From Mycobacterium simiae (GTDB taxonomy: Bacteria; Actinomycetota; Actinomycetes; Mycobacteriales; Mycobacteriaceae), in contig NZ_AP022568.1 in NCBI RefSeq assembly GCF_010727605.1, positions 2,046,001 through 2,110,000 on the forward strand: DNA of 64,000 nucleotides, written 5' to 3'. Positions 8,922 to 18,387 of this stretch are shown here, piece after piece. The notes beneath the pieces were generated by a model. The model did no database searches and was not told the DNA's origin. It saw nothing but the letters and a program-made list of their open reading frames with translations. Each line of letters begins with the position of its first letter. Positions within the stretch are counted from its first letter, which is position 1. The position numbers were made by a program, and so were the translations under genes.

Positions 8922-10214
8922 GTGGACGACGGTGGCACCATGGGTGACGTGACCATTCACCAGGTGCCCGTACACAGTGCGTCGGGCCACCACCGGCAGC
9001 GCACCTTCGCGCAGTCGTCCAAACTGCAGGACGTCCTGTATGAAATCCGCGGCCCGGTGCATCAGCACGCGGCGCGGCTGGAGGCTGAGGGCCACCGCAT
9101 CCTCAAGCTCAACATCGGTAACCCTGCCCCGTTCGGTTTCGAGGCGCCGGACGTGATCATGCGGGACATGATTCAAGCGCTGCCCTACGCCCAGGGCTAC
9201 TCGGATTCGAAGGGCATCCTGCCGGCCCGCCGCGCAGTGGTCACACGCTACGAATTGGTCGACGACTTCCCGCGCTTCGACGTCGACGACGTCTTCCTGG
9301 GTAACGGAGTATCCGAGCTGATCACGATGACCCTGCAGGCCCTGCTGGACAACGGTGATCAGGTGCTGATTCCCTCCCCGGACTACCCGCTGTGGACGGC
9401 CTCGACTTCGCTGGCCGGCGGCACGCCGGTGCACTACCTGTGTGACGAAACGCAGGGCTGGCAGCCCGATATCGCCGACCTGGAATCGAAGATCACCGAG
9501 CGCACCAAGGCGTTGGTGGTCATCAACCCGAACAACCCCACCGGCGCCGTCTACAGCCGGGAAGTCCTCACCCAGCTGGTCGAGCTGGCGCGCAAGCACC
9601 AGCTGCTGCTGCTCGCCGACGAAATCTACGACAAGATCCTCTACGGCGATGCCAAGCACATCAGCCTGGCCACCCTTGCCCACGATGTCTTGTGCCTGAC
9701 CTTCAACGGTCTATCGAAGGCCTACCGGGTCGCCGGCTACCGCGCCGGCTGGTTGGCCATCACCGGTCCTAAAGACCACGCCAGCAGCTTCATTGAGGGA
9801 ATCAGCCTGCTGGCCAACATGCGGCTGTGTCCCAACGTTCCCGCCCAGCACGCCATTCAGGTCGCGCTCGGCGGCTACCAGAGCATCGAGGACTTGGTGC
9901 TACCCGGCGGGCGACTGCTCGAGCAACGCGACGTCGCGTGGACAAAGCTCAACGAGATTCCCGGGGTGTCCTGCGTCAAACCCGACGGTGCGCTGTACGC
10001 GTTCCCGCGGTTGGATCCCGAGGTCTACGACATCGCCGACGACGAGCAGCTGGTGCTGGATCTGTTGCTGCAGGAGAAGATTCTGGTAACCCAGGGCACC
10101 GGCTTCAACTGGCCGGCGCCGGATCATCTGCGCATTGTGACGCTGCCTTGGGCGCGTGACCTGTCGGCGGCGATCGACCGGCTGGGCAACTTCCTGAGCA
10201 GCTACCGACAATAG
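8922..10214 (+). CDS. aspC: PLP-dependent aminotransferase (AspC/AlaT type, Rv0337c homologue)
   Basis: A 430-residue fold-type I aminotransferase, the usual length. The pyridoxal-phosphate lysine is in GLSKAYRVAGYRAGW, the NPNNPTGAVY motif binds substrate and cofactor, and the ADEIYDK aspartate contacts the pyridine nitrogen. The family moves amino groups between alanine or aspartate and 2-oxoglutarate; annotated as AspC in M. tuberculosis, though its sequence class is AlaT-like. The GTG at 8922 is used because it gives the family length; an ATG at 8940 is possible and neither has a good ribosome site, so a leaderless message is likely. It follows etfD by 30 nt. Confidence 0.88.
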   Translation: MDDGGTMGDVTIHQVPVHSASGHHRQRTFAQSSKLQDVLYEIRGPVHQHAARLEAEGHRILKLNIGNPAPFGFEAPDVIMRDMIQALPYAQGYSDSKGILPARRAVVTRYELVDDFPRFDVDDVFLGNGVSELITMTLQALLDNGDQVLIPSPDYPLWTASTSLAGGTPVHYLCDETQGWQPDIADLESKITERTKALVVINPNNPTGAVYSREVLTQLVELARKHQLLLLADEIYDKILYGDAKHISLATLAHDVLCLTFNGLSKAYRVAGYRAGWLAITGPKDHASSFIEGISLLANMRLCPNVPAQHAIQVALGGYQSIEDLVLPGGRLLEQRDVAWTKLNEIPGVSCVKPDGALYAFPRLDPEVYDIADDEQLVLDLLLQEKILVTQGTGFNWPAPDHLRIVTLPWARDLSAAIDRLGNFLSSYRQ

Positions 10215-10236
10215 CCAGGGTCCGGCCGCCTCTACG

Positions 10237-11517
10237 GTGGACCGGGTGACTCACTCGCACTCGCACAATCTGTCGTCAGGTCCCTCTCCGTTCGGGCCGC
10301 TGCCCGCGAAGATCGTCGTCGGCTTGTTGGTGGTGATCGGGATAGCCGTGCTCGCTGGCGCGGCGCTGCTGTGGCCCAGCCACCAGCATGTCGACATCCC
10401 GATGCCATATCAGAATGCGACCGGCGGGGCGGTGAGCACGCAACGGGCACACGTGCTCTCCAGCGGGCTGGGGGACTGCGGCAGCCCGTCGGCCAATCAG
10501 GTCCTCACCACGGCGCCGCAACCGGCAGTGCCGGGCAGCGGGCGATGTGTCGAGACGCTGGTCGCGATCGATTCGGGACCGAATGCGGGCGCGACGACGC
10601 TGCTGGAGTCCTCCCCAGGTCCGGGTCAGCCGCAATTCGCGGCCGGCGACCACATCCGCGTCGTCCGCCAGGTCGACGACCAGGGCGCCACCAGCTACGC
10701 GTTCTACGACTTCGAGCGGGGCTGGTCGCTGGTCGGGCTGGCGCTGGCCTTCGCGGTGGTCATCGTGGCCGTCGCACGGTGGCGCGGGCTGCTGGCGCTG
10801 GTAGGCATCGTGGTCGCGTTTCTGGTGCTGGTGACGTTCCTGCTACCCGCTTTGCGCGACGGGGCACCCGCGGTCCCGGTGGCCCTGGTGGCGTCGGCAA
10901 CGATCCTCTATGTCGTCATCTATCTGGCGCACGGGGTCAGCCTGCGCACCAGCGCCGCCCTGCTGGGCACCTTGTCGTCGTTGCTCTTGGCTGCCGGATT
11001 ATCTTGGGCGGCAATTGAATTGGCGCATCTGACTGGGTTGTCGGATGAGCAGAACTCGGCGGTCAGCGCGTATCTGGGCAGTGTGTCCATCAGCGGACTG
11101 TTGCTCGCCGGATTCATCATCGGATCGCTGGGTGTCCTCAACGACGTGACCGTGACGCAGGCGTCGACGGTCTTCGAGCTCGCCCACCTCGGTGGCGACA
11201 CGTCGCGGCGGGCGATCTTCCTGAGCGCCATCCGGGTGGGGCGCGATCACATCGCCAGCACGGTGTACACGCTGGTGCTGGCCTACGCCGGCAGCTCGCT
11301 GCCGTTGCTGTTGTTGTTCAGCGTCGCGAACCGGTCGCTGAGCGATGTGCTGATCAGCGAGAACGTGGCCATCGAGCTGGTGCGCTCGGCGGTCGGCGGA
11401 ATTGCGCTGGCGCTATCGGTTCCGCTGACGACGGGGATCGCGGCGGTGCTGGCCAGGCCGGAGGGCGTCAGCCCCGCTCCATCAGCTCCAGCAGATAACC
11501 ACCGTATCCGGACTTGA
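10237..11517 (+). CDS. YibE/F family membrane protein
   Basis: A 426-residue polytopic membrane protein. After a His-rich start (HSHSHN) come one membrane helix at about residues 25-47, an extracytoplasmic segment of about 110 residues, and at least six further helices. The C-terminal half has the [13 protein letters not shown] motif that I associate with YibE/F proteins, whose function is unsettled. The start is either this GTG or the one at 10246. Its last 50 bp overlap the 3' end of rmlA tail to tail, so the C-terminal 16 residues are read antisense to rmlA. I do not recall a homologue at this place in M. tuberculosis, where PE6 and a 13E12 repeat lie nearby. Confidence 0.8.
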   Translation: MDRVTHSHSHNLSSGPSPFGPLPAKIVVGLLVVIGIAVLAGAALLWPSHQHVDIPMPYQNATGGAVSTQRAHVLSSGLGDCGSPSANQVLTTAPQPAVPGSGRCVETLVAIDSGPNAGATTLLESSPGPGQPQFAAGDHIRVVRQVDDQGATSYAFYDFERGWSLVGLALAFAVVIVAVARWRGLLALVGIVVAFLVLVTFLLPALRDGAPAVPVALVASATILYVVIYLAHGVSLRTSAALLGTLSSLLLAAGLSWAAIELAHLTGLSDEQNSAVSAYLGSVSISGLLLAGFIIGSLGVLNDVTVTQASTVFELAHLGGDTSRRAIFLSAIRVGRDHIASTVYTLVLAYAGSSLPLLLLFSVANRSLSDVLISENVAIELVRSAVGGIALALSVPLTTGIAAVLARPEGVSPAPSAPADNHRIRT

Positions 11518-12334
11518 GCATGGTGTTGGCTCGGGTGGCCAGCTGCTCGTCAGTGATCCACCCCTGCCGCCACGCGATTTCCTCAGGCACCCCGACCTTG
11601 AGGCCCTGCCGGCGCTCCAAGGTGCGGATGTAGTCGCTGGCGTCCAGCAACGAGTCGAAGGTGCCGGTGTCCAGCCAGGCGGTGCCGCGGGCCAGCACCT
11701 CGACCGAGAGCCGACCGCGGTTGAGGTAGATCTGATTGACCTCAGTGATTTCGTATTCGCCGCGCTCGGATTTCTTTAATCCCTTGGCGATCTCGACGAC
11801 CTCGTTGTCGTAGAAATACAGGCCCGGAACCGCGTATTTCGACTTTGGCGTTTCAGGTTTCTCCTCCAGTGACAGCGCCATCCCGTCGTCACCGAATTCG
11901 ACGACACCGTATGCCGACGGGTTGGCCACCCAGTAAGCGAAGATGGCGCCACCGCTGACCTTTTGGAAGCGACTCAAATTGGTACCCAGTCCCGGGCCGT
12001 AAAAGATGTTGTCGCCCAACACCAAGGCCGCCGAGTCGTTGCCAATGTGCTTGGCGCCCAAGACAAAAGCCTGGGCAAGGCCGTCGGGTCTTTCTTGCTG
12101 GACGTAGCTGAGGTTGATTCCGAATTGCGAGCCGTCGCCGAGGAGTCGCTTAAAGCCATCCGCGTCATGCGGGGTGGTGATCACCAAGATGTCGCAGATT
12201 CCGGCCATCATCAGCGTGGACAGCGGGTAGTAGATCATCGGTTTGTCGTACACCGGCAGCAACTGCTTGCTGATGCCCATCGTGATCGGATGCAGACGCG
12301 TGCCCGAGCCGCCGGCCAGAATGATTCCGCGCAT
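11468..12334 (-). CDS. rmlA: Glucose-1-phosphate thymidylyltransferase RmlA
   Basis: A 288-residue enzyme of exactly the family length. The signature GGSGTRLHP near residue 8 binds nucleotide; [10 protein letters not shown] and VLGDNIFYG follow, and EEKPETPKS and TAWLDTGT sit in the sugar-binding half. It makes dTDP-glucose from dTTP and glucose-1-phosphate, the first step to dTDP-rhamnose. In mycobacteria dTDP-rhamnose builds the linker between peptidoglycan and arabinogalactan, so the gene is expected to be essential. It heads away from the Rv0333-like gene, 16 nt downstream of it on the same strand, and overlaps the YibE/F gene at its end. Confidence 0.97.
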   Translation of the reverse strand: MRGIILAGGSGTRLHPITMGISKQLLPVYDKPMIYYPLSTLMMAGICDILVITTPHDADGFKRLLGDGSQFGINLSYVQQERPDGLAQAFVLGAKHIGNDSAALVLGDNIFYGPGLGTNLSRFQKVSGGAIFAYWVANPSAYGVVEFGDDGMALSLEEKPETPKSKYAVPGLYFYDNEVVEIAKGLKKSERGEYEITEVNQIYLNRGRLSVEVLARGTAWLDTGTFDSLLDASDYIRTLERRQGLKVGVPEEIAWRQGWITDEQLATRANTMLKSGYGGYLLELMERG

Positions 12335-12350
12335 GTATGGCTCCTATGCC

Positions 12351-12725
12351 TTAGGTGACGAGGTCGTCCTCGGTCAGTTCGGTAGCCGCCAGCGCCGACG
12401 CCAGGTCCTGGTGACGGAAAACCGAGGTGACGCGATCGTGGACCACCCGGAACGCCAGCGCGTTGGCGGAGTCCGCGCGGGGGTCGTCGGCACCACCGAT
12501 CTTTAGCTCGGCGACGACGATGCCGTCGTGCACATACATCCGCCCGAGCTCTGTGCTGGCGCGCTGGGCGTTGGCCCAACTGCGCAGCGCCTCGTGACCT
12601 TGTTGGGCACCGTGCGCGTCGGCCAGGTCGATGTCGTCGCTGGATAGGGTTGCCAGGGTCTCGGTGTCACCGGCATTGAGCGCGTCGTGCCACGCCAGCA
12701 CGGTGGCGATCTCCGAAGTGGTCAT
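12351..12725 (-). CDS. SnoaL/NTF2-like small protein (Rv0333 homologue)
   Basis: A 124-residue protein starting MTTSEIATVLAWHDALNAGD. The alternation of a helix (residues 4-18), a short LSSDDIDL strand and the later AFRVVHDRVTSV strands is typical of the SnoaL/NTF2 fold, which may be an enzyme or a ligand-binding domain. The longer open frame upstream (to 12971) is antisense-like Arg-rich sequence and was not used. The length equals that of Rv0333, and position next to rmlA is conserved. No catalytic residue can be assigned, so function is unknown. Confidence 0.82.
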   Translation of the reverse strand: MTTSEIATVLAWHDALNAGDTETLATLSSDDIDLADAHGAQQGHEALRSWANAQRASTELGRMYVHDGIVVAELKIGGADDPRADSANALAFRVVHDRVTSVFRHQDLASALAATELTEDDLVT

Positions 12726-12778
12726 GTTCTGCAAGTTACCGTGTGCCCGATTTCGAGCACGCGGTTTCCCCGGCGTTG

Positions 12779-13534
12779 TCAGAGAGGCGTGCACTCCACC
12801 CAGTGTTGCCACACGGCGTCGTCGCCGAACGTCTCGATGCCGATTGCGGCAAGCGAGGTTCGCCGGGTCATGGCGAGCAATAGCTCGGTGGCGCCGCCGC
12901 GCACGGCCAACGTGCCCTTGCCATGCTCGTGTGCCCAGGTGATGCGCCCGCCCGACACACGGACCGTCCATTCACCCGTTTCGCCGAGCCCGGGATCGGT
13001 GGCATGCAAATGCAAGGTGCGCCCATCCTCGAGCGGCAGCGGGGTCCCGTTGGCGCCGGCCTGGACGGAGATGCGGTCAAGGAACTCCGAGATTCCATCG
13101 GCCGCGATGTCGGGTTGGAGGACAAAGTCGCGGCCCAGGGCGAAGGCCGCATCCGCGCGATGCACCGCCGCTTCGTGCAGCCGGCGGCGAATCCACCAGT
13201 TTGCCGGACGCTCCCCCAGAAACGTCCACACCGGTGTCTCGACGCCGGACAGTTCGACGGCGTCGACGAGAAGCTGCGCCCCGCCGTGCAGCCAGGAGAT
13301 CGCGTCGGCCGGGTCCGGCGGCGGTTTGCCCCCTTCGACGCTGCGCAGATCGAGAGGCTGATCGAGACGGTCCCGCACGATTTGCGCCGCCCAGCGATCG
13401 CCGCGGCCGACATGCCGCAGCAGTTGATTGACACTCCAGCCCGGGCACGTCAGCACCGGGACGGACTGGTCGACACCATCGAAAAGTGCCGCAAACGCAC
13501 GGTTTTCGTCTAGAAATGCTGCCGCGTAATCCAC
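12779..13534 (-). CDS. Maleylpyruvate isomerase-family, mycothiol-dependent-type protein (Rv0332 homologue)
   Basis: 251 residues. The N-terminal half resembles the DinB/MDMPI fold: MDYAAAFLDENRAF, CPGWSVNQLLRHVGRGDRWA and a second conserved His in RRRLHEAAVHRADA. Three metal-coordinating histidines are usual in this family (DinB-like, mycothiol-dependent maleylpyruvate isomerase), and His36, His138 and His142 (approximate) are candidates. The C-terminal half is a beta-rich domain typical of the actinobacterial branch. The substrate is unknown. Gene order with rmlA and the Rv0333-like gene is the same as in M. tuberculosis. Confidence 0.82.
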   Translation of the reverse strand: MDYAAAFLDENRAFAALFDGVDQSVPVLTCPGWSVNQLLRHVGRGDRWAAQIVRDRLDQPLDLRSVEGGKPPPDPADAISWLHGGAQLLVDAVELSGVETPVWTFLGERPANWWIRRRLHEAAVHRADAAFALGRDFVLQPDIAADGISEFLDRISVQAGANGTPLPLEDGRTLHLHATDPGLGETGEWTVRVSGGRITWAHEHGKGTLAVRGGATELLLAMTRRTSLAAIGIETFGDDAVWQHWVECTPL

Positions 13535-13559
13535 GGGATCAGGCTACTCGCCCCACCGG

Positions 13560-14885
13560 TTAGGGCCGCCGGGCGCCGAGCCGGAACACCCGCCAGCCCG
13601 CCTGACTCCAGCGCGCCGCGTCCAGGCAGTTCCGGCCGTCGACGACGACCCGGGCCCGAACCGCGTCGGCAAGGTCGTCTGGGTCGAGGCTGGTGAACTC
13701 CGGCCACTCGGTCAGGACCAGCACCGCGTCCGCGCCGTCGCACGCATCGGTCACCGAGACCGCGTAATTCAGCGTCGGGAACAGACGGCGCGCGTTTTCC
13801 AGGGCTTTCGGGTCGTAGACGTTGACCGCGGCGCCGTTGAGTTGCAGCTGGCCCGCCACGTTGAGCGCGGGTGAGTCGCGCACGTCGTCGGACTCGGGTT
13901 TGAAGGCCGCGCCGAGCACGGCGATGTTGGCGCCCAGCAGGGAGCCGCCGCACGCCGTGGTGGCCAGCTCGACCATTTTGGTGCGCCTGCGCATATTGAT
14001 GCTGTCCACTTCGCGCAGAAACGTCAGCGCCTGATTGGCCCCGAGTTCACCCGCCCGAGCCATGAACGCCCGGATGTCCTTGGGCAGGCAGCCGCCGCCG
14101 AAGCCCAGTCCGGCATTGAGGAATTTGCGCCCGATCCGCGAGTCGTAGCCCAGCGCGTCGGCCAGCACCGTGACGTCGGCACCCGCGGCCTCGCATACCT
14201 CGGAAACCGCGTTGATGAATGAGATCTTGGTTGCCAGAAAGGCGTTGGCCGATACCTTGACCAATTCCGCTGTCTGCAGATCGGTGACCAGAAACGGCAC
14301 GCCGGCGCCGAGGAGCTGGGCATACAGCTCGCGGACGACGGCCTCCGAGCGCACCGAATCCGGTTGGATGCCAAGTACGATGCGGTCCGGTTCCAGGGTG
14401 TCGGCGACCGCGCGCCCTTCGCGGAGGAACTCAGGGTTCCATGCCACCTCGACGTCCACGCCCGCCGGCGCCAGTGCGGCGGCGCGTTGACTCAGCTCCG
14501 CGGCTGTGCCCACCGGCACCGTCGACTTTCCGACGAGCACTGCCGGCCTGGTCAGGCACGGCACCAGGGTGTCGATGACGGCGTGCACATGGGAAAGGTC
14601 GGCGCCGTATTCACCCTTCTTCTGCGGGGTGCCGACACCCAGGAAATGCACGTCGGCGAAGTCGGCCGCCGCGTGGTAGTCGGTGGTGAAATGCAGCCGC
14701 CCTGCCGCCAGGTTTTCGGTCAGCAGTTCTCGCAGCCCGGGCTCATAAAAGGGAATGTCCCCCGCGGCGAGCTTGGCGATTTTTCCGGGGTCGACGTCGA
14801 CGCCGATGACTTCGTGTCCGAGCTGCGCCATCCCGACTGCGTGCGTGGCACCCAGGTATCCCGTGCCGAAGACGGTGCATCGCAT
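13560..14885 (-). CDS. udgA: UDP-glucose 6-dehydrogenase
   Basis: A 441-residue UDP-glucose/GDP-mannose dehydrogenase of usual length. The NAD-binding Rossmann start is FGTGYLGATHAVGMAQLGH; the catalytic cysteine is in GFGGGCLPKD, and the UDP-binding C-terminal domain includes FKPESDDVRDSPAL. It oxidises UDP-glucose to UDP-glucuronate with two NAD+. The M. tuberculosis equivalent is Rv0322. It is the last gene of a minus-strand run that starts with the Rv0320-like gene and includes three paralogous membrane proteins, which suggests an envelope-polysaccharide theme, but co-transcription is not shown. Confidence 0.95.
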   Translation of the reverse strand: MRCTVFGTGYLGATHAVGMAQLGHEVIGVDVDPGKIAKLAAGDIPFYEPGLRELLTENLAAGRLHFTTDYHAAADFADVHFLGVGTPQKKGEYGADLSHVHAVIDTLVPCLTRPAVLVGKSTVPVGTAAELSQRAAALAPAGVDVEVAWNPEFLREGRAVADTLEPDRIVLGIQPDSVRSEAVVRELYAQLLGAGVPFLVTDLQTAELVKVSANAFLATKISFINAVSEVCEAAGADVTVLADALGYDSRIGRKFLNAGLGFGGGCLPKDIRAFMARAGELGANQALTFLREVDSINMRRRTKMVELATTACGGSLLGANIAVLGAAFKPESDDVRDSPALNVAGQLQLNGAAVNVYDPKALENARRLFPTLNYAVSVTDACDGADAVLVLTEWPEFTSLDPDDLADAVRARVVVDGRNCLDAARWSQAGWRVFRLGARRP

Positions 14886-14974
14886 ACCACCGTGTCTAGG
14901 GGGCCGCGATGAGCTGACTGCATCGCGGCGCTAAGCGGCAGGCAAACGGGAGGTGACAGGGTGGCGGCCGCAAA

Positions 14975-16531
14975 CTACCGGCGGCCGAATCCGCCGTGAC
15001 CGCCGCCGAAACCACCGTGACCACCGCCACCCGGGAAGCCGCCACCATGGCCGCCGCCGGGGAAGCCGCCACCGCCGGGGAAGCCGCCACCGCCGGGGAA
15101 CCCGCCACCGTGACCGCCGCCGGGGATACCGTCGCCGCCACGCCCCGGGTCGCCGGGGATCAGGCCACGACCGGGGTTGCCGCCGCCCGGCCCAGGGCCG
15201 ATCGGCCCACCGGGGATGCCGATCACCGGAGGGATCGGCAGCGGGATGGGAACCGGGATCGGCGCCACGGGAGCGGGAGGCGGTGCCGCCGGCACCGGGA
15301 CCGGTGCGGGCGCCTCGGGTATCGGGGCCGGCGCTTCCGGGACGGGCGCGGGAGCCTCGGGCACCGGAGCGGCAACGGGCGCCTGCGGTTCGGGCGCCGG
15401 AGCCTGCGGTTCGGGCGCCGGAGCCTGCGGCGCCGGGGCAGGTGCCGGAATGGGGGCCGCCTCGGGTGCGGGGGCCGCGGGGGCCGGAGCCGCGGGCGCG
15501 GGTGTGGCCGGGGCGACGATGTTCTGGCTCGGAGCCGGTTTCACACCCGACGTCGGCCGGATTGCGACCGCCAGCGACACCACGAGGGCCGCAACCCCCA
15601 CGATGAAGATCGCCGCCACGATGCTACCGACCAGTCCGAACGACCTGCGGTCGCGATACTCGGTCAGCGTGGTGGCTGCGGCGTGCTCGCCGGTGTAGGC
15701 GTCGGGGTAGTCGTCGGGAACGGCGCTGTAGGCCAGTGCTCCCTCGCCGGAATCTGGGGTGTCGAAGTAGCCGGGGGCAACGGCGAACGGGTCAATCGCG
15801 CCGGTGCCCGGGTCTTGGGCGTAGGCCTGCGCCGCAGTGGATGACGAGAACAGTGGCGCGTGCGCCGACGCCAGCGCCGCTCCGCGGGCCAGCGCGGTGT
15901 CCGGCTCCTCGGGCATTGCGACCGGAAGCGTAGTCGCGGCCTCCAGGGCCGGCTTGATCAGCGGGATGTCGACACCGGAGCCGACGACGAACACCGCGCC
16001 CGGGCGCGTTTCGAGCGCCTCGGCCTCCGAGACCATCGTCGCCAGCTGGGCGACAGCCGCGTCGTCGTCGTCGGGCAGGGCCTGGCGGTGTACGTCGGCG
16101 ATCGACCCGTCGGCGGTGTCGACGAGCGCGAGCGTCGCGGTGTCGGGCTCGATGAACAGCAGCGCGGTCTGCGCGTAATTGGTCTGGTTGCCGACCGCCT
16201 GGGCAAGAGCGGCCGCAGCCAAAAAGGCCGAGACCAGCATGACGTTCTCGACCTTGTGGGCGGCCAGCGCGTCACGCAGCGCGGCCGCTTCGGTGGGGTC
16301 GGTCCAGGTGACGCCGGTCGACGTCAGCTGGTAGCCACCTTGGGCCGCGCCTTCCTGTGTCCCCAGGATCGCGGAGACTACTTGATTAGCGGCGGTGGTC
16401 GTTGCGGCATCGTCGTCCGAAGCGACGTCGAAGTTGTCTTCGTCGACAGTGGCGCCGTCTCCGTTTTCACCTTCGACCAGCACCATCCGGACTGCCGTCG
16501 GCGCCATCGACACACCCAATACGGTGTCCAA
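14975..16531 (-). CDS. Actin/Hsp70-like (DUF7159-type) membrane protein with Gly/His-rich tail, copy A
   Basis: 518 residues from a TTG start preceded by GGAGGGG. Residues 1-260 form the paralogue-defining domain. It has an N-terminal GVSMAPTAVRMVLVEGENGD, a central LLFIEPDTATLALVDTADGS, and a late FVVGSGVDIPLIKPALE followed by ALARGAALA. These sit where actin/Hsp70 ATPases carry phosphate-1, phosphate-2 and adenosine motifs, though most of the glycines are missing. A membrane helix at about residues 298-325 follows DRRSF (positive-inside, so the N-domain is cytosolic). The outer tail is Pro/Ala-rich, then Gly/Phe/His-rich, ending GGFGRR. Function unknown. First of three tandem copies between dcd and udgA. 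Confidence 0.8.
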   Translation of the reverse strand: MDTVLGVSMAPTAVRMVLVEGENGDGATVDEDNFDVASDDDAATTTAANQVVSAILGTQEGAAQGGYQLTSTGVTWTDPTEAAALRDALAAHKVENVMLVSAFLAAAALAQAVGNQTNYAQTALLFIEPDTATLALVDTADGSIADVHRQALPDDDDAAVAQLATMVSEAEALETRPGAVFVVGSGVDIPLIKPALEAATTLPVAMPEEPDTALARGAALASAHAPLFSSSTAAQAYAQDPGTGAIDPFAVAPGYFDTPDSGEGALAYSAVPDDYPDAYTGEHAAATTLTEYRDRRSFGLVGSIVAAIFIVGVAALVVSLAVAIRPTSGVKPAPSQNIVAPATPAPAAPAPAAPAPEAAPIPAPAPAPQAPAPEPQAPAPEPQAPVAAPVPEAPAPVPEAPAPIPEAPAPVPVPAAPPPAPVAPIPVPIPLPIPPVIGIPGGPIGPGPGGGNPGRGLIPGDPGRGGDGIPGGGHGGGFPGGGGFPGGGGFPGGGHGGGFPGGGGHGGFGGGHGGFGRR

Positions 16532-16681
16532 TGCCCCTCCATTGTCGTTTGCTCGACAGTGACGTAGGGATCGCCGTCATCGCAGGCTCCGGCTACCTCG
16601 AGACGTCGCGGGTCCCCACCCTGTATTCCCCCAGCCGCCGATTTTACGCGCGTCCGGTGAGCCTCGCCGGGGGCGAACCGG

Positions 16682-18208
16682 TCATCGGTGTCCGAAGCCA
16701 CCGAAGCCGTGGCCGCCGAACCCGCCGAATCCGTGCCCGCCGAACGGTCCATGCCCGCCGAACGGACCCCGGCCGAACGGACCACCACCAAACGGCCCAT
16801 GGCCGCCGAACGGACCATGCCCACCGAACGGACCGCGGCCACCGAACGGACCACCACCAAAGGGGCCCTGGCCACCGAACGGACCGCGCCCGTGAAATGG
16901 GCCACGACCGCCGCCGACCGGCCCGCGGGGTCCGGGCACTTGACCGAACGGGCCCTGCGGCACAGGAGGCCGCAGCGCCGGGATGTGCGGGACGATTACC
17001 GGCGGTGCTATCACCGGGGGCACGATCACCGGCGCCGGCGGAGCCGCGGGGGCCGGAGCCGGCAGGGGACGAGGCACGGCAACCGGTGCGGGCGCCGCAA
17101 CCCGTGGTTTCGGGACTGACGCCGCGGGCGGCGGATGCGGGGAATGTGCTGGGACGATGACGTTTTCGTTGGGGTCGGGCCGCAAGGCGACGGTCGGCCT
17201 GATGCTGATGGCCAGCGCAATTTCCAGCGCCACCACCGCGGCGATGAAGATGACCGCCAATGTGCTGCTCACCAGCAGGATGGATCTGCGACGCTGAACC
17301 GACTCATCGACGCCCATGACGGTCTGCGGGTCGTCGTCCTCGTCGGGCACTGCGCTGTAGGCAACGTTGGGTCGTCCCGGACGAAACTCAGCGATAGGGT
17401 CGGCAGCCGCCCGGTGGTCGGGCAGGTACCCGGGGATCGGTCCTAGCGACGGGCCGGCGAGGGCCAACGGGTCCACCTCGCCGGTGCCGGGGTCCAGCGC
17501 GTAAGCCAGCGCCGCGGTGGAGGAGGCGAACAACGGCGCGTTCGCCGACGCCAACGCCGCGCCGCGGGCCAGCGCCGTCTCCGGTTCGTCGGGCACTGCC
17601 AGGTCCAGGGATGTCGCGGTCTCCAACACCGGTTTGATCAGGGGGATGTCGACGCCAGAACCGACGACTACCACCGCCTCCGGTTCGGTTTCCAGCCGCT
17701 CGGCGGATGACACCAATTCGGCGAGTTGCGCCACCGCCTGGTCTTCGTCGTCCGCCAAGGTCCTGCGGCGGACGTCCGAGATCGAGCCGTCGGCGGAATC
17801 GACCACCGCCAGTGTGGCGGTATACGGCTCAACGAAAAGCAGTGCCGCCCGCCTGTAGTGGGTGGCGTCGCCAACCGCCTGCGTCAGTGCTGCCGCGGCC
17901 ATGAAGGCCGAGACGAGCATGACGTTCTCCATCTTGTGGGTGATCAACGCGTCGCGCAGCAATGCGGCTTCGACGCGATCGGTCCAGGTAACCCCGGTGG
18001 ACAGCAGCTGGAATCCGCCTTCGGCGGCGCCTTCTTGCGTCCCCAGGATGGCCGAAATCACCTGAGCGGGCGCGCTCGTCGGTGCCGCATCGCCCGCTAC
18101 CTCGAAGGCGTCCTGGTCGACGGCGACTCCGTCGGCGTTCTCCCCTTCGACAAGGACCATGCGGACTTTCGTTGGCGCCATTGACACGCCCAGCACGATG
18201 CCCACCAC
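16682..18208 (-). CDS. Actin/Hsp70-like (DUF7159-type) membrane protein with Gly/Phe/His-rich tail, copy B
   Basis: 508 residues. The GTG at 18208 is chosen because AGGGGGAG lies 10 nt upstream and the protein then begins like its paralogues (MVGIVLGVSMAPTKVRMV); the open frame reaches 18307. The N-domain keeps VVVVGSGVDIPLIKPVLE and ALARGAALA. The membrane segment follows QRRRS and contains VVALEIALAISIR with a glutamate in its middle. The tail is Pro-rich, then repeats of the form GPFGGHGPFGG, ending GFGGFGHR. The FGG/HG composition resembles the start of the protein at 40639. Function unknown; not co-directional with any obvious partner except the paralogues, dcd and udgA. Confidence 0.8.
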   Translation of the reverse strand: MVGIVLGVSMAPTKVRMVLVEGENADGVAVDQDAFEVAGDAAPTSAPAQVISAILGTQEGAAEGGFQLLSTGVTWTDRVEAALLRDALITHKMENVMLVSAFMAAAALTQAVGDATHYRRAALLFVEPYTATLAVVDSADGSISDVRRRTLADDEDQAVAQLAELVSSAERLETEPEAVVVVGSGVDIPLIKPVLETATSLDLAVPDEPETALARGAALASANAPLFASSTAALAYALDPGTGEVDPLALAGPSLGPIPGYLPDHRAAADPIAEFRPGRPNVAYSAVPDEDDDPQTVMGVDESVQRRRSILLVSSTLAVIFIAAVVALEIALAISIRPTVALRPDPNENVIVPAHSPHPPPAASVPKPRVAAPAPVAVPRPLPAPAPAAPPAPVIVPPVIAPPVIVPHIPALRPPVPQGPFGQVPGPRGPVGGGRGPFHGRGPFGGQGPFGGGPFGGRGPFGGHGPFGGHGPFGGGPFGRGPFGGHGPFGGHGFGGFGGHGFGGFGHR

Positions 18209-18387
18209 GGCGTCGAAACTCCCCCTGAGTTCGTTCGCCGCCCGGCGGTCGTGCGCGCGGGCGGCATGTTCGTGACCTTGGCCGGGCCCCCCTCGCGCCA
18301 CGACCAATGCGGGCTCGAAATTGACCCGATGATTCGACCCTACTCGCGGTTCGTTAGGCGCGGTAAGTACCTGTCGGCCGAAAATTG

